Positions 25,783-35,114 of a DNA stretch of 64,000 bases are shown here, in pieces (within the stretch, counting starts at the first letter, position 1; each line of letters opens with the position of its first letter). Source of the DNA: Bacillus sp. cl95 (GTDB lineage Bacteria > Bacillota > Bacilli > Bacillales > Cytobacillaceae); the NCBI RefSeq assembly GCF_900115925.1, contig NZ_FOYF01000004.1, forward strand, positions 210,507-274,506. The letters run 5' to 3'. The notes beneath the pieces were generated by a model. The model did not search any database. It had not been told where the DNA came from and worked only from the letters and a program-made list of their open reading frames with translations. A program made the position numbers and the translations under genes.

Positions 25783-28548
25783 TTATGCTCTTGTCTGTTG
25801 TACGGCTTGAATACCCTTTCCTGCAATAGTTCCCCATTCCTGCTGGCGTAATCTTACTTCAAAGAGTGTCAGTGGATCGGTATACACTTCAGGATTTTTA
25901 CGCATTTTGGCAACCGCTTCCTTACTTTCTTCGATTTCATTTTGAGCATCCATTACAGTTTCGTTTAGAACCATTAACGGATTTTTGAAGAAAAGAGCTA
26001 CATCTCTCACCAATGATTTTTCGAACAGTTCAAATTGCTTAAAGAAATTGTTCAAGACGATTTGTGTTGTTTCTCGATATTCTTCCGTTTCCACATACGT
26101 TTTGTATTTATGATGCAGCATCGATTTATTTTGCGGCAATGCCCCAAATAGTTTTCCTGCACTTTTTAGAAGAAACTGTTGAGGTGTGAATTTCATCAGG
26201 ATATTTATATCCTCCATATGAACACCGGTTGTCATACGACCTGCGTCACGACGCCAATCTTCAAGGACCCGGAAGTCGCAGTCAAGAAGAATTCTTTCCT
26301 CTCCGTACATGGAATTAAAGCCATCCGACATTTCATCCAAATAATTTTGGCTCTCGGAAAATTCTTCATGCGTTCGCGCAATCCACTCTTCAAGTTGCTG
26401 ATGGAACTTAGGTAATACTGTCTCGTGGATGTAATCATGAATCCGTCTATTCATTTCTTTATTTAACTCAACATGAATTTTACCAAAATCACTGTCTTCA
26501 TTAATCTGTGAGGATGTATCTTTTAACAGAGCCGGAATGCTTTCCTCCAGATCCTGTTTGATTTCTTCCTTAATCTTTTGATAAGAGGTTTTAACAACTT
26601 TAGCTTTTTCTGATTCAATATCGCCTAATTGGTTAATGGCCCCATTAAGCTTGACAGTCATTTCCTCGTGCCACTGAATCGAATCTACAAGGCTGTTTTC
26701 TAATTCGATACGGTTTTGGAGTAAGTTCGAAATCGTCTTTCTGATAAACACCAACATTTTATCGGTGCGATTTTCCTTTAAGTCTCCTGCACTAAAGCTT
26801 GACTGAATAAAATCCGATAAGTCAACAAGCTGTTCTTGGCTTTCGTAATTCGCTGAGAAAGCATAGATTTTTGCATTTGGAAAGTAAGAATTGATCCTTG
26901 ACCAAGTCTGGTCAACCATTTGATTGACCGTTTTGTCACTGTTCATGCCATCCACATTATTAAGAATGAAATGTATCGGAATTTCAGGTGCCTGTTCCCT
27001 TAATTGAACGAGTAACTCATGCTCATTCTCATCAAAAGGCTGATTTGCATTTAGAACGAACAATAAACTGTCTGCTAGATGGAAATACTTGAAAAGGTCA
27101 TTTCTTGATTGACTCGTTCCGTTAACACTCGGCGTATCCATAATCGCAATCGCATTTTCATACAAGAACGGACTTGGCATTTGAAACTCTATGATATTCC
27201 CTTCTCTTTGACGTCGTCGTTCCATCATTTCACGATAAGCAGCTAAATCAGCTATTTCTCGAATCTCTGAATCTGCTATTTCACGCATTTCGAAGCGCTG
27301 ATAATCTTTAAACATGACGGATGTGGAATATGATTCTTCTACTAATTTCCCACCAAGGATTGCATTCACAAACATAGACTTTCCATTTGTATTCGAACCC
27401 GCAACCACTACGTGTCTCTTATTCATATCTGCTAATTCGTTAACAATCCATTCAAGACGGTTGCCAACGGCAAATTCATGACCCTTAGCCCAGTTGGCAA
27501 TCGTTTCAAAAAGAAGAATTGCTTCTTCCATCCCATCAGTTTGATTTTTAGAATGATAGATAAGATTTTCAGAATCAAGTACAATTGGCCCACTTATAGA
27601 ACTCGGGAACATTTCATTCCAAGCTAGTACAGATGTGGAAGCAAATAAAGCATGTTCCTGATCTGTGATTCTTACCCAATTCGTCAATAAATCAGGAATA
27701 ATATTTTCAATTTTATAAAGCAGATAATTTCCATTTAGCAAGTCAATATATGTGGCTTGATACTGAGCAGATAGTTCCTTCCAATGTTCTCCACGATCCA
27801 CTTCAAGCATAAGCATGACACCATTTATCGTTTTTAACCAAGAGAAATATGTTTCTGTATTTCTGTAACGATTCCACAAAGCTACGACCAACTGTTCGAA
27901 CCGGCTTTGGTCAACTTGACTCAATGTCATTAATGACTCGCTGAAATAATCTGGCTCCTGATGATTGGTATATCCTTTATTCACATATGAAATTAAAATA
28001 TCAAACCACTGTACGGATTCGGTTCTAACACTTTCTTTGACAGCAAGCTTCACTGCACTATCCCAATCCTTCTGCTCTTCAAAGAAAGATCTCGCAATAT
28101 CGGTAACATTCGGATAATCTGGATGTAACTCGACGACCTTTTTAATTTCCTTGTCTGCTAGCTCCATCTTTCCTCTTTCGATATACAAAGAAAACAACTG
28201 TAAAGCTACCTCTGCCGTAAGTGTTGGGTTATCAGTTAGTACTCCCTTATAAATATCTTCGGCATTGGATAATAGTCCTAGCTCACAATAAGCATCTGCC
28301 GTATTTTTTTGGGCCCAAGGCTGTAATTCTCCAACAATATTTTCCCACTTGAATATAGCCGCCTCGTAATCCTTATATTGAAAATACACTTCACCTTGTG
28401 CAAATCGTATAACAGATAAGTCTGAAACTTCCTTCAATTGTTCTTGTAAATAAGCTTCTCCTAGCACTGCCATAGGGTGCGTGCCCTGTTGTTCTTCCAA
28501 TAGCGTTTCATAATAATTTTTTTCAATTAAACATTTATCTAAGTTCAT
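25783..28548 (-). CDS. TPR-dynamin-type GTPase
   Basis: A 921-residue protein. Residues 35-200 are helical TPR-like repeats (VIRFAQGEVYFQYKDYEAAI). A dynamin-type GTPase domain follows: P-loop GSNTNGKS at 384-391, switch threonine near 409, DTPS at 471-474 in place of the usual DxxG, and NNVD at 530-533. From residue 590 to 880 the protein is helical with coiled-coil character, as expected for a dynamin stalk. Bacterial dynamins remodel membranes and some protect against phage or envelope damage. TPR plus dynamin on one chain is uncommon. No membrane helix is visible. ATG with GGGGG 8 nt upstream; monocistronic. The cellular role is unknown. Confidence 0.82.
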   Translation of the reverse strand: MNLDKCLIEKNYYETLLEEQQGTHPMAVLGEAYLQEQLKEVSDLSVIRFAQGEVYFQYKDYEAAIFKWENIVGELQPWAQKNTADAYCELGLLSNAEDIYKGVLTDNPTLTAEVALQLFSLYIERGKMELADKEIKKVVELHPDYPNVTDIARSFFEEQKDWDSAVKLAVKESVRTESVQWFDILISYVNKGYTNHQEPDYFSESLMTLSQVDQSRFEQLVVALWNRYRNTETYFSWLKTINGVMLMLEVDRGEHWKELSAQYQATYIDLLNGNYLLYKIENIIPDLLTNWVRITDQEHALFASTSVLAWNEMFPSSISGPIVLDSENLIYHSKNQTDGMEEAILLFETIANWAKGHEFAVGNRLEWIVNELADMNKRHVVVAGSNTNGKSMFVNAILGGKLVEESYSTSVMFKDYQRFEMREIADSEIREIADLAAYREMMERRRQREGNIIEFQMPSPFLYENAIAIMDTPSVNGTSQSRNDLFKYFHLADSLLFVLNANQPFDENEHELLVQLREQAPEIPIHFILNNVDGMNSDKTVNQMVDQTWSRINSYFPNAKIYAFSANYESQEQLVDLSDFIQSSFSAGDLKENRTDKMLVFIRKTISNLLQNRIELENSLVDSIQWHEEMTVKLNGAINQLGDIESEKAKVVKTSYQKIKEEIKQDLEESIPALLKDTSSQINEDSDFGKIHVELNKEMNRRIHDYIHETVLPKFHQQLEEWIARTHEEFSESQNYLDEMSDGFNSMYGEERILLDCDFRVLEDWRRDAGRMTTGVHMEDINILMKFTPQQFLLKSAGKLFGALPQNKSMLHHKYKTYVETEEYRETTQIVLNNFFKQFELFEKSLVRDVALFFKNPLMVLNETVMDAQNEIEESKEAVAKMRKNPEVYTDPLTLFEVRLRQQEWGTIAGKGIQAVQQTRA

Positions 28549-28986
28549 GGATTATCCCCCCACTCATTCATCCAAGTTCAAGTTTATGTGAAAGATTTAT
28601 ATACATTCCAAATAGGATTCGAAAGTATGTTTAGAATTTAGTCCTTATCATTACTATTCTAACAAAGCTTTTTTTACAAAAGATTTCATTTGGGTTTCAT
28701 TTATAAGACTTGTTCGTAACAAACCCTCTTTTCTTTCTAATTTATTTACCCCTCATCCGAGGATTAAGTCCTAAAACTCATATAAAATTTCTCCTCTTTA
28801 GTAGAGATATTTACTGAACTTACTACGACTACGATTGGATGATAGAAGTTTGTTAAACTAAATCAAAGGCCGATTTTCGGATTTACAAGATGTCCATAAA
28901 ACATTTTTGAAATTCAACAGAGCCCATTAGAAAAGTAGATTACATCTACTATGAAGGGGAATAATGATGGCAGTGAGGTGAAACGG
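28549..28986. other. Gene-free stretch between divergent genes
   Basis: About 440 bp with no ORF that has a ribosome site. The last part contains the inverted repeat AGTAGAT-TAC-ATCTACT (28934-28950) just before the beta-helix gene. Promoters for the two divergent genes must lie here, but I see no clear consensus pair. Confidence 0.5.
28934..28950. promoter_or_regulatory. Inverted repeat AGTAGAT-N3-ATCTACT upstream of the beta-helix gene
   Basis: A perfect 7-3-7 inverted repeat ending 36 bp before the chosen start codon. It may be an operator or a leader hairpin. Confidence 0.35.
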
Positions 28987-30480
28987 ATGCTTTACTTAGA
29001 CAACAAACATCATCCGAAGAAGAATGCAAAACTGATTTCTCGATTAGCCGAAAAAAGACTAGAAATGCGACACGCCCTTCAAGAAACCGATCGCCTATTT
29101 GAGGATTGTGCGCTGAATTCTGACTTGAGCATTTTGCAAAAGAATCGGCTTCTTCCCTTTGGACACCCTCTTGTTGGGATCACCCGACTATTTTTAACTC
29201 GAAAAATATCAGAACCAATTGCGAGCTACGACACATGTGTCAATGAAACCGGACTCGTCTATCCTGGCTGGAAAGAACAGTTGGATAATGAGTATACTCA
29301 TCTGCTTGATCAAATAGAGCGCGAGGTGAATGTAGCAGATTTTGGTGCAGTAGGCGACGGGATAACTGACAATACAGAAGCATTTAAAAGGGCCATTGGG
29401 AATGGAAGGGTGAAGATATGTATTCCTGCTGGTGTCTTTATTACTAAAGGAATCAAGCTACCTTCGTGGACCTGTTTCACCGGCGCCGGGAAAGGAAAGA
29501 CGGTTCTAAAACTCCATAATAATGCACCAAAAAGAGCATGGCTTCTTACCAATTCCCATCATTGGAGAGGTAATCGAAATATTTTTATCCAAGGAATGAG
29601 TTTGGATTGGAATATCGAAAGGCTTGGAATTGTAGAAAAGACAAGCTCTGGCAACAATTTTTCAAGTTGCCTGACGTTTGCCCATGTCATGTATGGCTGG
29701 GTGAAGGATGTCGAGGCGATTAACCCCGGTCTTCACTGTTTTGATGTATCATCAAGCTATTATGATTACTCTGGTGACGGCTTTCGTGCTCGTGGGCCAA
29801 GTAGATTCATTTGGCTTGATAACTTGAATGGTTCTGGTTTTGGTGACGATGGAATCACAACTCACCATAGTGATAATATTTTCATTTCGAATTGCCATAT
29901 GTGCGATCCGAGTGGCCGCTCACATAGAAAAGGTTTTTCAAACTCTAACGGAATAGAAATTGACGACGGATCAAGGAACGTCTGGCTGCTAAACAACTCT
30001 TCTTCAAGATGTTTTGGAGGAATCGAAATAAAAGCCCATTATAATTCATCAGCAGCATGTAACGTCCAAATCATCGGACATCTTTCTATAAACGATAATC
30101 GCTCATACAATTTTCGTCATATCGGACATCATAGCCATACCGATCCCGAGTCAAAAACAGCGTATAACATTAAAGCAACCAATCTAATTGCGATTGCACC
30201 TATATTCACTGATTTGTACAAAGAGTCGACACCACGGGCACTGGTCGTATCGGGCTATCGAAATGTAGCCATCAATAACTTTACGATTATCGGCGATCCG
30301 AATTACGACTTTCAGCAAAACCCTATTGTGGCGATTCAGTATAGAGCCAAGAACGTAGTACTCAACAATGTCAGTATTAGAGACTTCAAAAATGCAAACA
30401 CAGATGCTGTAAAAGTATTCGGAGGGCCAAATCGGGCCGAAAATGTAAAAATACAAAACTTGAAAGTCCACGAGATTTAA
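28987..30480 (+). CDS. Right-handed beta-helix protein (Pectate_lyase_3 / GH28-related)
   Basis: A 497-residue protein. Residues 120-210 match the Pectate_lyase_3 N-terminal rung (VADFGAVGDGITDNTEAFKRAI ... IPAGVFITKGI). The remainder is a series of beta-helix rungs with repeated asparagines (FGDDGITTHHSDNIFISNC). Such folds bind or cleave polysaccharides. There is no signal peptide or membrane segment, so a cytoplasmic or phage-tail-like role is possible. The start is ATG 28987 with GAGGTG 6 nt upstream; the frame is open 12 codons further to an ATG without a ribosome site. It stands alone with no polysaccharide genes next to it. Substrate unknown. Confidence 0.75.
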   Translation: MLYLDNKHHPKKNAKLISRLAEKRLEMRHALQETDRLFEDCALNSDLSILQKNRLLPFGHPLVGITRLFLTRKISEPIASYDTCVNETGLVYPGWKEQLDNEYTHLLDQIEREVNVADFGAVGDGITDNTEAFKRAIGNGRVKICIPAGVFITKGIKLPSWTCFTGAGKGKTVLKLHNNAPKRAWLLTNSHHWRGNRNIFIQGMSLDWNIERLGIVEKTSSGNNFSSCLTFAHVMYGWVKDVEAINPGLHCFDVSSSYYDYSGDGFRARGPSRFIWLDNLNGSGFGDDGITTHHSDNIFISNCHMCDPSGRSHRKGFSNSNGIEIDDGSRNVWLLNNSSSRCFGGIEIKAHYNSSAACNVQIIGHLSINDNRSYNFRHIGHHSHTDPESKTAYNIKATNLIAIAPIFTDLYKESTPRALVVSGYRNVAINNFTIIGDPNYDFQQNPIVAIQYRAKNVVLNNVSIRDFKNANTDAVKVFGGPNRAENVKIQNLKVHEI

Positions 30481-30486
30481 AAACTG

Positions 30487-30526
30487 ACGAAAAACGCCTC
30501 GGCAATTTGCCAAGGCGTTTTGTAAC
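30487..30526. terminator. Bidirectional terminator between the beta-helix gene and the permease pseudogene
   Basis: AAAACGCCTCGGCA and TGCCAAGGCGTTTT form a near-perfect stem with A and T tracts on both sides, between two convergent genes. Confidence 0.88.
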
Positions 30527-30534
30527 TTTAGACT

Positions 30535-31977
30535 TTAACTCACTTTCTTCCCAGCCGCTCCAGTTGAAACTAGACGCTTATGGAATCCCTTCATATAAAA
30601 AACGATGACAAGAAGAGCAAGCCACATTGGTCCAATCACCAAAGCAATCCTTGTATCAGGATTGTAAGCCATTAAACCGATGACAAATGCTAGAAAAGCA
30701 AGTGAAACATACGAAGTCATTGGGAAAAATGGGACTTTATATTTCAGCTGTTTTTGTTCCTCAGTATTTAAACTCTTTCTAAATCGGATTTGTGATAGCA
30801 GGATAACACCCCAAGTCCAGATAGCCCCGAAGGTTGCAATGCTCGTTACCCACGTAAATACCTTAGCTGGCACGATATAATTTAAGACAACCCCAACTAA
30901 AAGTGCACCTGCGGATGCTAATACTGCCATGCCAGGAACTCCATTTTTCGTCAACTTCCCGAACTTATCTGGTGCTTCTCTATGTTCAGCTAGATTAAAC
31001 AACATTCTGCCTGTACTGAAAATACCACTATTACATGATGATAATGCGGCTGTCAGAACGACAAAGTTAATAATTCCAGCTGCTCCAGGTATACCAATTT
31101 GCTCGAATGTCAAAACAAATGGACTTCCCTTTGTCCCAATTTCTTCCCACGGATAAATGGACATGATGACAAACAATGCCCCAACATAGAAAATAAGGAT
31201 ACGCCAGAAAACCGAATCAATCGCTTTTGAGAGTGATTTTTCTGGATTCTTAACTTCACCGGCTGTTACACCGATCATTTCAATGCCTAGGTAGGCGAAC
31301 ATGACCATTTGTAAAGATAAGAGCACTCCCTTGATCCCATTCGGGAAGAAGCCTCCATTATTCCAAAGGTTACTGATTCCTGTTGCAATTCCACCATTTC
31401 CAATACCAAAAATAATCATACCCAAACCGACTACAATCATCAGGACAATGGTAACAATCTTAATAAGTGCAAACCAGAACTCTAACTACCCATATGCTTT
31501 TACTGCCAAGAAATTAACGGTTGTCATGATGACAAGAGCCGCCAATGCCCAAATCCAGCGTGGAACATCCGGGAACCAATATTCCATGTAAATAGCAACT
31601 GCCGTAATTTCCGCCATGCATGTAACAACCCATAAAAACCAATAATTCCAACCTGTTATGTATCCTGCTAATGGACCTAAGTAATCGCGGGCATACTTAC
31701 TGAAAGAACCTGCGACAGGCTTTTGAATCGCCATCTCTCCAAGTGCTCTCATAATAAAGAACATGATTAAACCACTCACTGCGTACCCAAGCAAAATCCC
31801 TGGACCAGCCATCTTAATGGCTGTTGCTGAACCAAGGAACAATCCAACCCCAATGGCTGCTCCTAATGACATGAGGGTAATATGTCTTTCTTCCAAACCG
31901 CGGTGCAATTCTTTAGCGTTTGATTTGTTCTCCATCCTGTTTCCCCCTGTTGAACACTTTAGTGAATTTTCAGACAA
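30535..31977 (-). pseudogene. Amino-acid permease interrupted by one nonsense codon
   Basis: The frame is continuous with no insertion or deletion, but a TAG at 31486-31488 splits it into 163 and about 316 codons. Around it the reading is KAYG-stop-LEFWFALIKIV, where the intact relative at 35115-36473 has KAFGEFEFWFAMIKVV, so a single change from GAG to TAG explains the break. Both halves match AAT-family (APC superfamily) 12-helix amino-acid permeases over their whole length. An ATG start at 31440 could in principle produce the C-terminal part alone, but half a permease is unlikely to work. Readthrough or a sequencing error are the alternatives. Confidence 0.88.
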
Positions 31978-32171
31978 TTATATCGATATATAACTTTAAC
32001 GTTACCTCCTTTACACCTTTTCTTGATTTTTCAAACCTTAGTCACTATCAGTATATTATGAAAGCTCTTTCAAAATACCTTTTCAACAGTTTAACATGTT
32101 TTCTGATATAGAAAATGGGGAAATTTGCTTAAATCAAGAATCGTCCGATTAACATAGAAAATATATAATCT

Positions 32172-32221
32172 ATATGAAAAACGCCCCAAGTCCTCACTAA
32201 TATTGTAAGGTCTAGGGCTCT
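32172..32221 (-). terminator. Intrinsic terminator of the two-gene membrane protein operon
   Basis: On the minus strand GCCCTAGACCT pairs imperfectly with AGGACTTGGGGC and is followed by GTTTTTC. Confidence 0.65.
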
Positions 32222-32263
32222 AGTAATAGAATTTATGAATCGAGTAATATGGTCTAATTCAAT

Positions 32264-32773
32264 TTAGTCATTCAGCATAGCTTTTTTTCTATGATATGAG
32301 ATCAAATGATAATACAAGATAGTCGCAATTTGCGAGCCGATGTAATAAGTAAAAGCTAAGGGAAATGTAAATTCCTTATATTTAAATAAATGAAACTGAT
32401 GCGTTATCCATTCAAAACCAAGAGCTAAGCCGGAACATCCAAAGATATACACAACCAGCTTAAATCCTTTAAATCTATACATATCATATAGATAAATAAA
32501 GAAATATCCAAATGGAGCGTACATGGCATAAGAAAGTAAATCAAAGAGCTCAAAAGCCTCTGAATCATAGACATCATATAAATCTATATCTGGTGCTGAC
32601 AGAAACTTATCGGTCAGCCGAGCTGTCGTAATTGGAAATAAAAATAGTAAAATGGCGATGCTGAATGGAAAACGTTTCGGGATTATTTTATACAAAAAAA
32701 TGCAGACAACCAGGAGAATCAGAAAAAACCATTCATTTTCATCGAATGACTTAGGTAGGGGTAGTGCTTTCAT
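32264..32773 (-). CDS. Membrane protein, CBO0543-like
   Basis: A 169-residue protein with about five membrane helices and an aromatic, tyrosine-rich character (YDVYDSEAFELFDLLSYAMYAPFGYFF). The layout resembles the CBO0543 family of Firmicutes membrane proteins, of unknown function. It overlaps the end of the upstream gene by 23 bp, with GGAG 8 nt before the ATG, so the two are co-translated and may form one complex. Paired genes of this type are common in Bacillus. Confidence 0.65.
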   Translation of the reverse strand: MKALPLPKSFDENEWFFLILLVVCIFLYKIIPKRFPFSIAILLFLFPITTARLTDKFLSAPDIDLYDVYDSEAFELFDLLSYAMYAPFGYFFIYLYDMYRFKGFKLVVYIFGCSGLALGFEWITHQFHLFKYKEFTFPLAFTYYIGSQIATILYYHLISYHRKKAMLND

Positions 32774-33242
32774 GTTTCACTACTCCTTCTTTTATTAATA
32801 CTTGACGGTATTTCTTTTTCACATAGAGTAAAAAGAAAAAAGTAGCTGCATGTAATAAATTTGCCCATATAATCCACCCCTTCTTAAAGGAAACTACCTG
32901 AAGAAAAAACGTCATGCCGTCTAACATATTTAAGACCGACAAATAACCGAGAAAAGACCATATAAAGTTTGATGTACTCTTTGCCTTGCCAGCCAGGAAA
33001 GAAATAAACAGCAAAGCAACTAACGTCTTATCGATGATTTCCACCACTTTGAAAACATTATGGTGATGCTTATTCACCTTCATCCAATGAAGATCATCAG
33101 AAAAAATTGAAATATAACAGGAGAAAATGAAACTACAGATAAGGGCAATATAAATTTGTTCCAGAGCATTGATATGTTTTTGAATAGAAAAATAATAAGT
33201 GGCCAATAGCAACGTTAATGTAACAATGATTATTTCTGGCAT
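32751..33242 (-). CDS. Membrane protein of unknown function, partner of the CBO0543-like gene
   Basis: A 163-residue protein with about five membrane helices. The ATG at 33242 is used because AAGGAG lies 7 nt before it; the open frame starts six codons earlier inside that Shine-Dalgarno. The central segment is polar (HWMKVNKHHHNVFKVVEI). I do not recognise the family beyond similarity in size and layout to its downstream partner. First gene of a two-gene operon. Confidence 0.6.
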   Translation of the reverse strand: MPEIIIVTLTLLLATYYFSIQKHINALEQIYIALICSFIFSCYISIFSDDLHWMKVNKHHHNVFKVVEIIDKTLVALLFISFLAGKAKSTSNFIWSFLGYLSVLNMLDGMTFFLQVVSFKKGWIIWANLLHAATFFFLLYVKKKYRQVLIKEGVVKHESTTPT

Positions 33243-33411
33243 ACACCTACTCCTTATCATAAATCCAACTATCTCTTTATGATTACCAGATGAATACTAA
33301 TTTATTTTCCAAAAAACTCATAATTTATGACACATTCCGCATTGCAAATATTTGTGATATGATAGGAATGTTTTAATATCTTTTCTATATTGAATAGAGG
33401 TCAGTTAAATA

Positions 33412-35055
33412 TTGAAAAAATTGAATATTATAATAATATATGTGATTTTGAGTGTAATTTGGATTTTAGGAACAAACTACCTCCTTGAACAATTTACACC
33501 TTCTCCATTCATTCATTTAATAAGCCGTGTTAAAGAAATTTTTTACGTCGTTTTGACTGGTTGGTTTATTTACTACTCTTTAAAAAAGACAGAAGAGTTA
33601 AACGCTTCAAAAATAGAGGAGCAACGATTGTCGACACTTATCAATTCCATGGTCGACTTTGTCAATTTTAAAGACGGTGACGGCCGCTGGATTGAAGCGA
33701 ACGAATTTGGATTGAAATTGTTTCAACTCGAAAATGTGGACTATCGTGGGAAAACTGATTCGGAGCTAGCGGAATATTCAGAGTTTTACGCTGAAGCGTT
33801 AAGATACTGTGAGACTTCTGATGAAGTTGCTTGGAAAAACGGAGAAATAACAAGAGTAGAAGAAAGTATTCCGTTGCCCGATGGGACGTTAAAGACCTTT
33901 GACACGATTAAGGTTCCACTTTTCCATCCAGATGGCAGTAGGAAGGGACTTGTCATTATCGGACGTGATATCACAGAAAGAATTAGAATTGAAAAATTGC
34001 TTGAAGAAAGTAAACATCAATACAATTCATTGTTTGAATACACGCCTGATGTCGTCTATATGCTCGACTTGGAAGGAAATATCACAAACTTGAATCCTCA
34101 GTTCGAACTTGTAACAGGTTTTACAGTAGAAGGTTGCGTGGGCAGGAATATCCATGATATTTTACCTGTCACATATAAGGAAACATTCATAGAGAATCTT
34201 CAAAAGGTGCTAACTAAGAAAGCACCGCAACACTTTGAAATGGAAATCCAACATGCAAGTGGACGACCAATCATGGTAGAGTGTATTTCTCTTCCTATCG
34301 TTGCAGACGGTAAAGTCAATGGCATCATTGGTTACGCCAAAGACCTAACTCTCTTAAGGCAAACGGAAGAGCGCCTTAGAAGAACTGAAAAACTATCGGT
34401 TGTAGGGGAATTGTCTGCAAGTGTTGCCCATGAAATCAGAAATCCTCTGACATCATTAAAAGGTTTTGTTCAAATTTTAAGTGTCGAAGATGAGCGACAT
34501 CAGTTCTACTATCAAATCATGCTTGATGAACTGGATCGCATTAACCATATTGTAAGTGAATTATTGCTCTTGGCAAAACCGCAGAAACTTCAATATGCAA
34601 AAGCTGATCTTCAAAACATCCTGTATACGGTCATATCATTGTTGAAAACAGAAGCAACTTTGTATAATGTTGAAATTGATTTCAAGTATCCCGAAGAATA
34701 TGTTTGGATCGAATGCGAATCAAACCAGCTTAAGCAACTATTCATTAATATTATCAAGAATGCAATCGAAGCGTCTCCAAGTGGCTCAAACGTCGCCATT
34801 ACACTTAAAAAACCAAGCGCTGATGAGGTTTCTATCACGATCAAAGACAGCGGCTACGGGATTTCTGAAGAATTCTTAAAACGAATTGGTGAACCATTCT
34901 ATTCCTCCAAAGAAAAAGGTACAGGATTAGGTCTAACAGTTAGCCAAAAAATCGTCGAAGCCCATCATGGAACGATGAAATTTTCAAGTAAGATGGATGA
35001 AGGAACTGAAGTATTGATTACACTCCCCGTTTCAAAAAAGGAAGCGACAGAATGA
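33412..35055 (+). CDS. Orphan sensor histidine kinase with two PAS domains
   Basis: A 547-residue kinase. Two N-terminal membrane helices (residues 3-25 and 40-58) are followed by PAS 1 (about 75-190), PAS 2 (about 205-320), a HisKA dimerisation domain with the phosphorylated histidine in SVAHEIRNPL near residue 342, and a HATPase domain with NIIKNAIEAS, DSGYGI and TGLGLTVS. No response regulator gene is adjacent, which is typical of the Kin kinases feeding the Spo0 phosphorelay; that role is inferred only. TTG start with AGAGG 9 nt upstream. Confidence 0.9.
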   Translation: MKKLNIIIIYVILSVIWILGTNYLLEQFTPSPFIHLISRVKEIFYVVLTGWFIYYSLKKTEELNASKIEEQRLSTLINSMVDFVNFKDGDGRWIEANEFGLKLFQLENVDYRGKTDSELAEYSEFYAEALRYCETSDEVAWKNGEITRVEESIPLPDGTLKTFDTIKVPLFHPDGSRKGLVIIGRDITERIRIEKLLEESKHQYNSLFEYTPDVVYMLDLEGNITNLNPQFELVTGFTVEGCVGRNIHDILPVTYKETFIENLQKVLTKKAPQHFEMEIQHASGRPIMVECISLPIVADGKVNGIIGYAKDLTLLRQTEERLRRTEKLSVVGELSASVAHEIRNPLTSLKGFVQILSVEDERHQFYYQIMLDELDRINHIVSELLLLAKPQKLQYAKADLQNILYTVISLLKTEATLYNVEIDFKYPEEYVWIECESNQLKQLFINIIKNAIEASPSGSNVAITLKKPSADEVSITIKDSGYGISEEFLKRIGEPFYSSKEKGTGLGLTVSQKIVEAHHGTMKFSSKMDEGTEVLITLPVSKKEATE

Positions 35056-35070
35056 TATCTCTATAAATAG

Positions 35071-35112
35071 CAAAAAGCCTTGGATGATTTTGAAATCTCT
35101 CCAAGGCTTTTA
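35071..35112. terminator. Bidirectional terminator between the kinase and permease genes
   Basis: AAAAAGCCTTGGA and TCCAAGGCTTTT form a stem suited to both convergent genes. Confidence 0.85.
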
Positions 35113-35114
35113 AT

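Noticed and set aside
31486-31977. Separate short permease-like gene of 163 codons
   Set aside because: It is the 5' part of one permease frame cut by TAG; the 3' part continues in the same frame.
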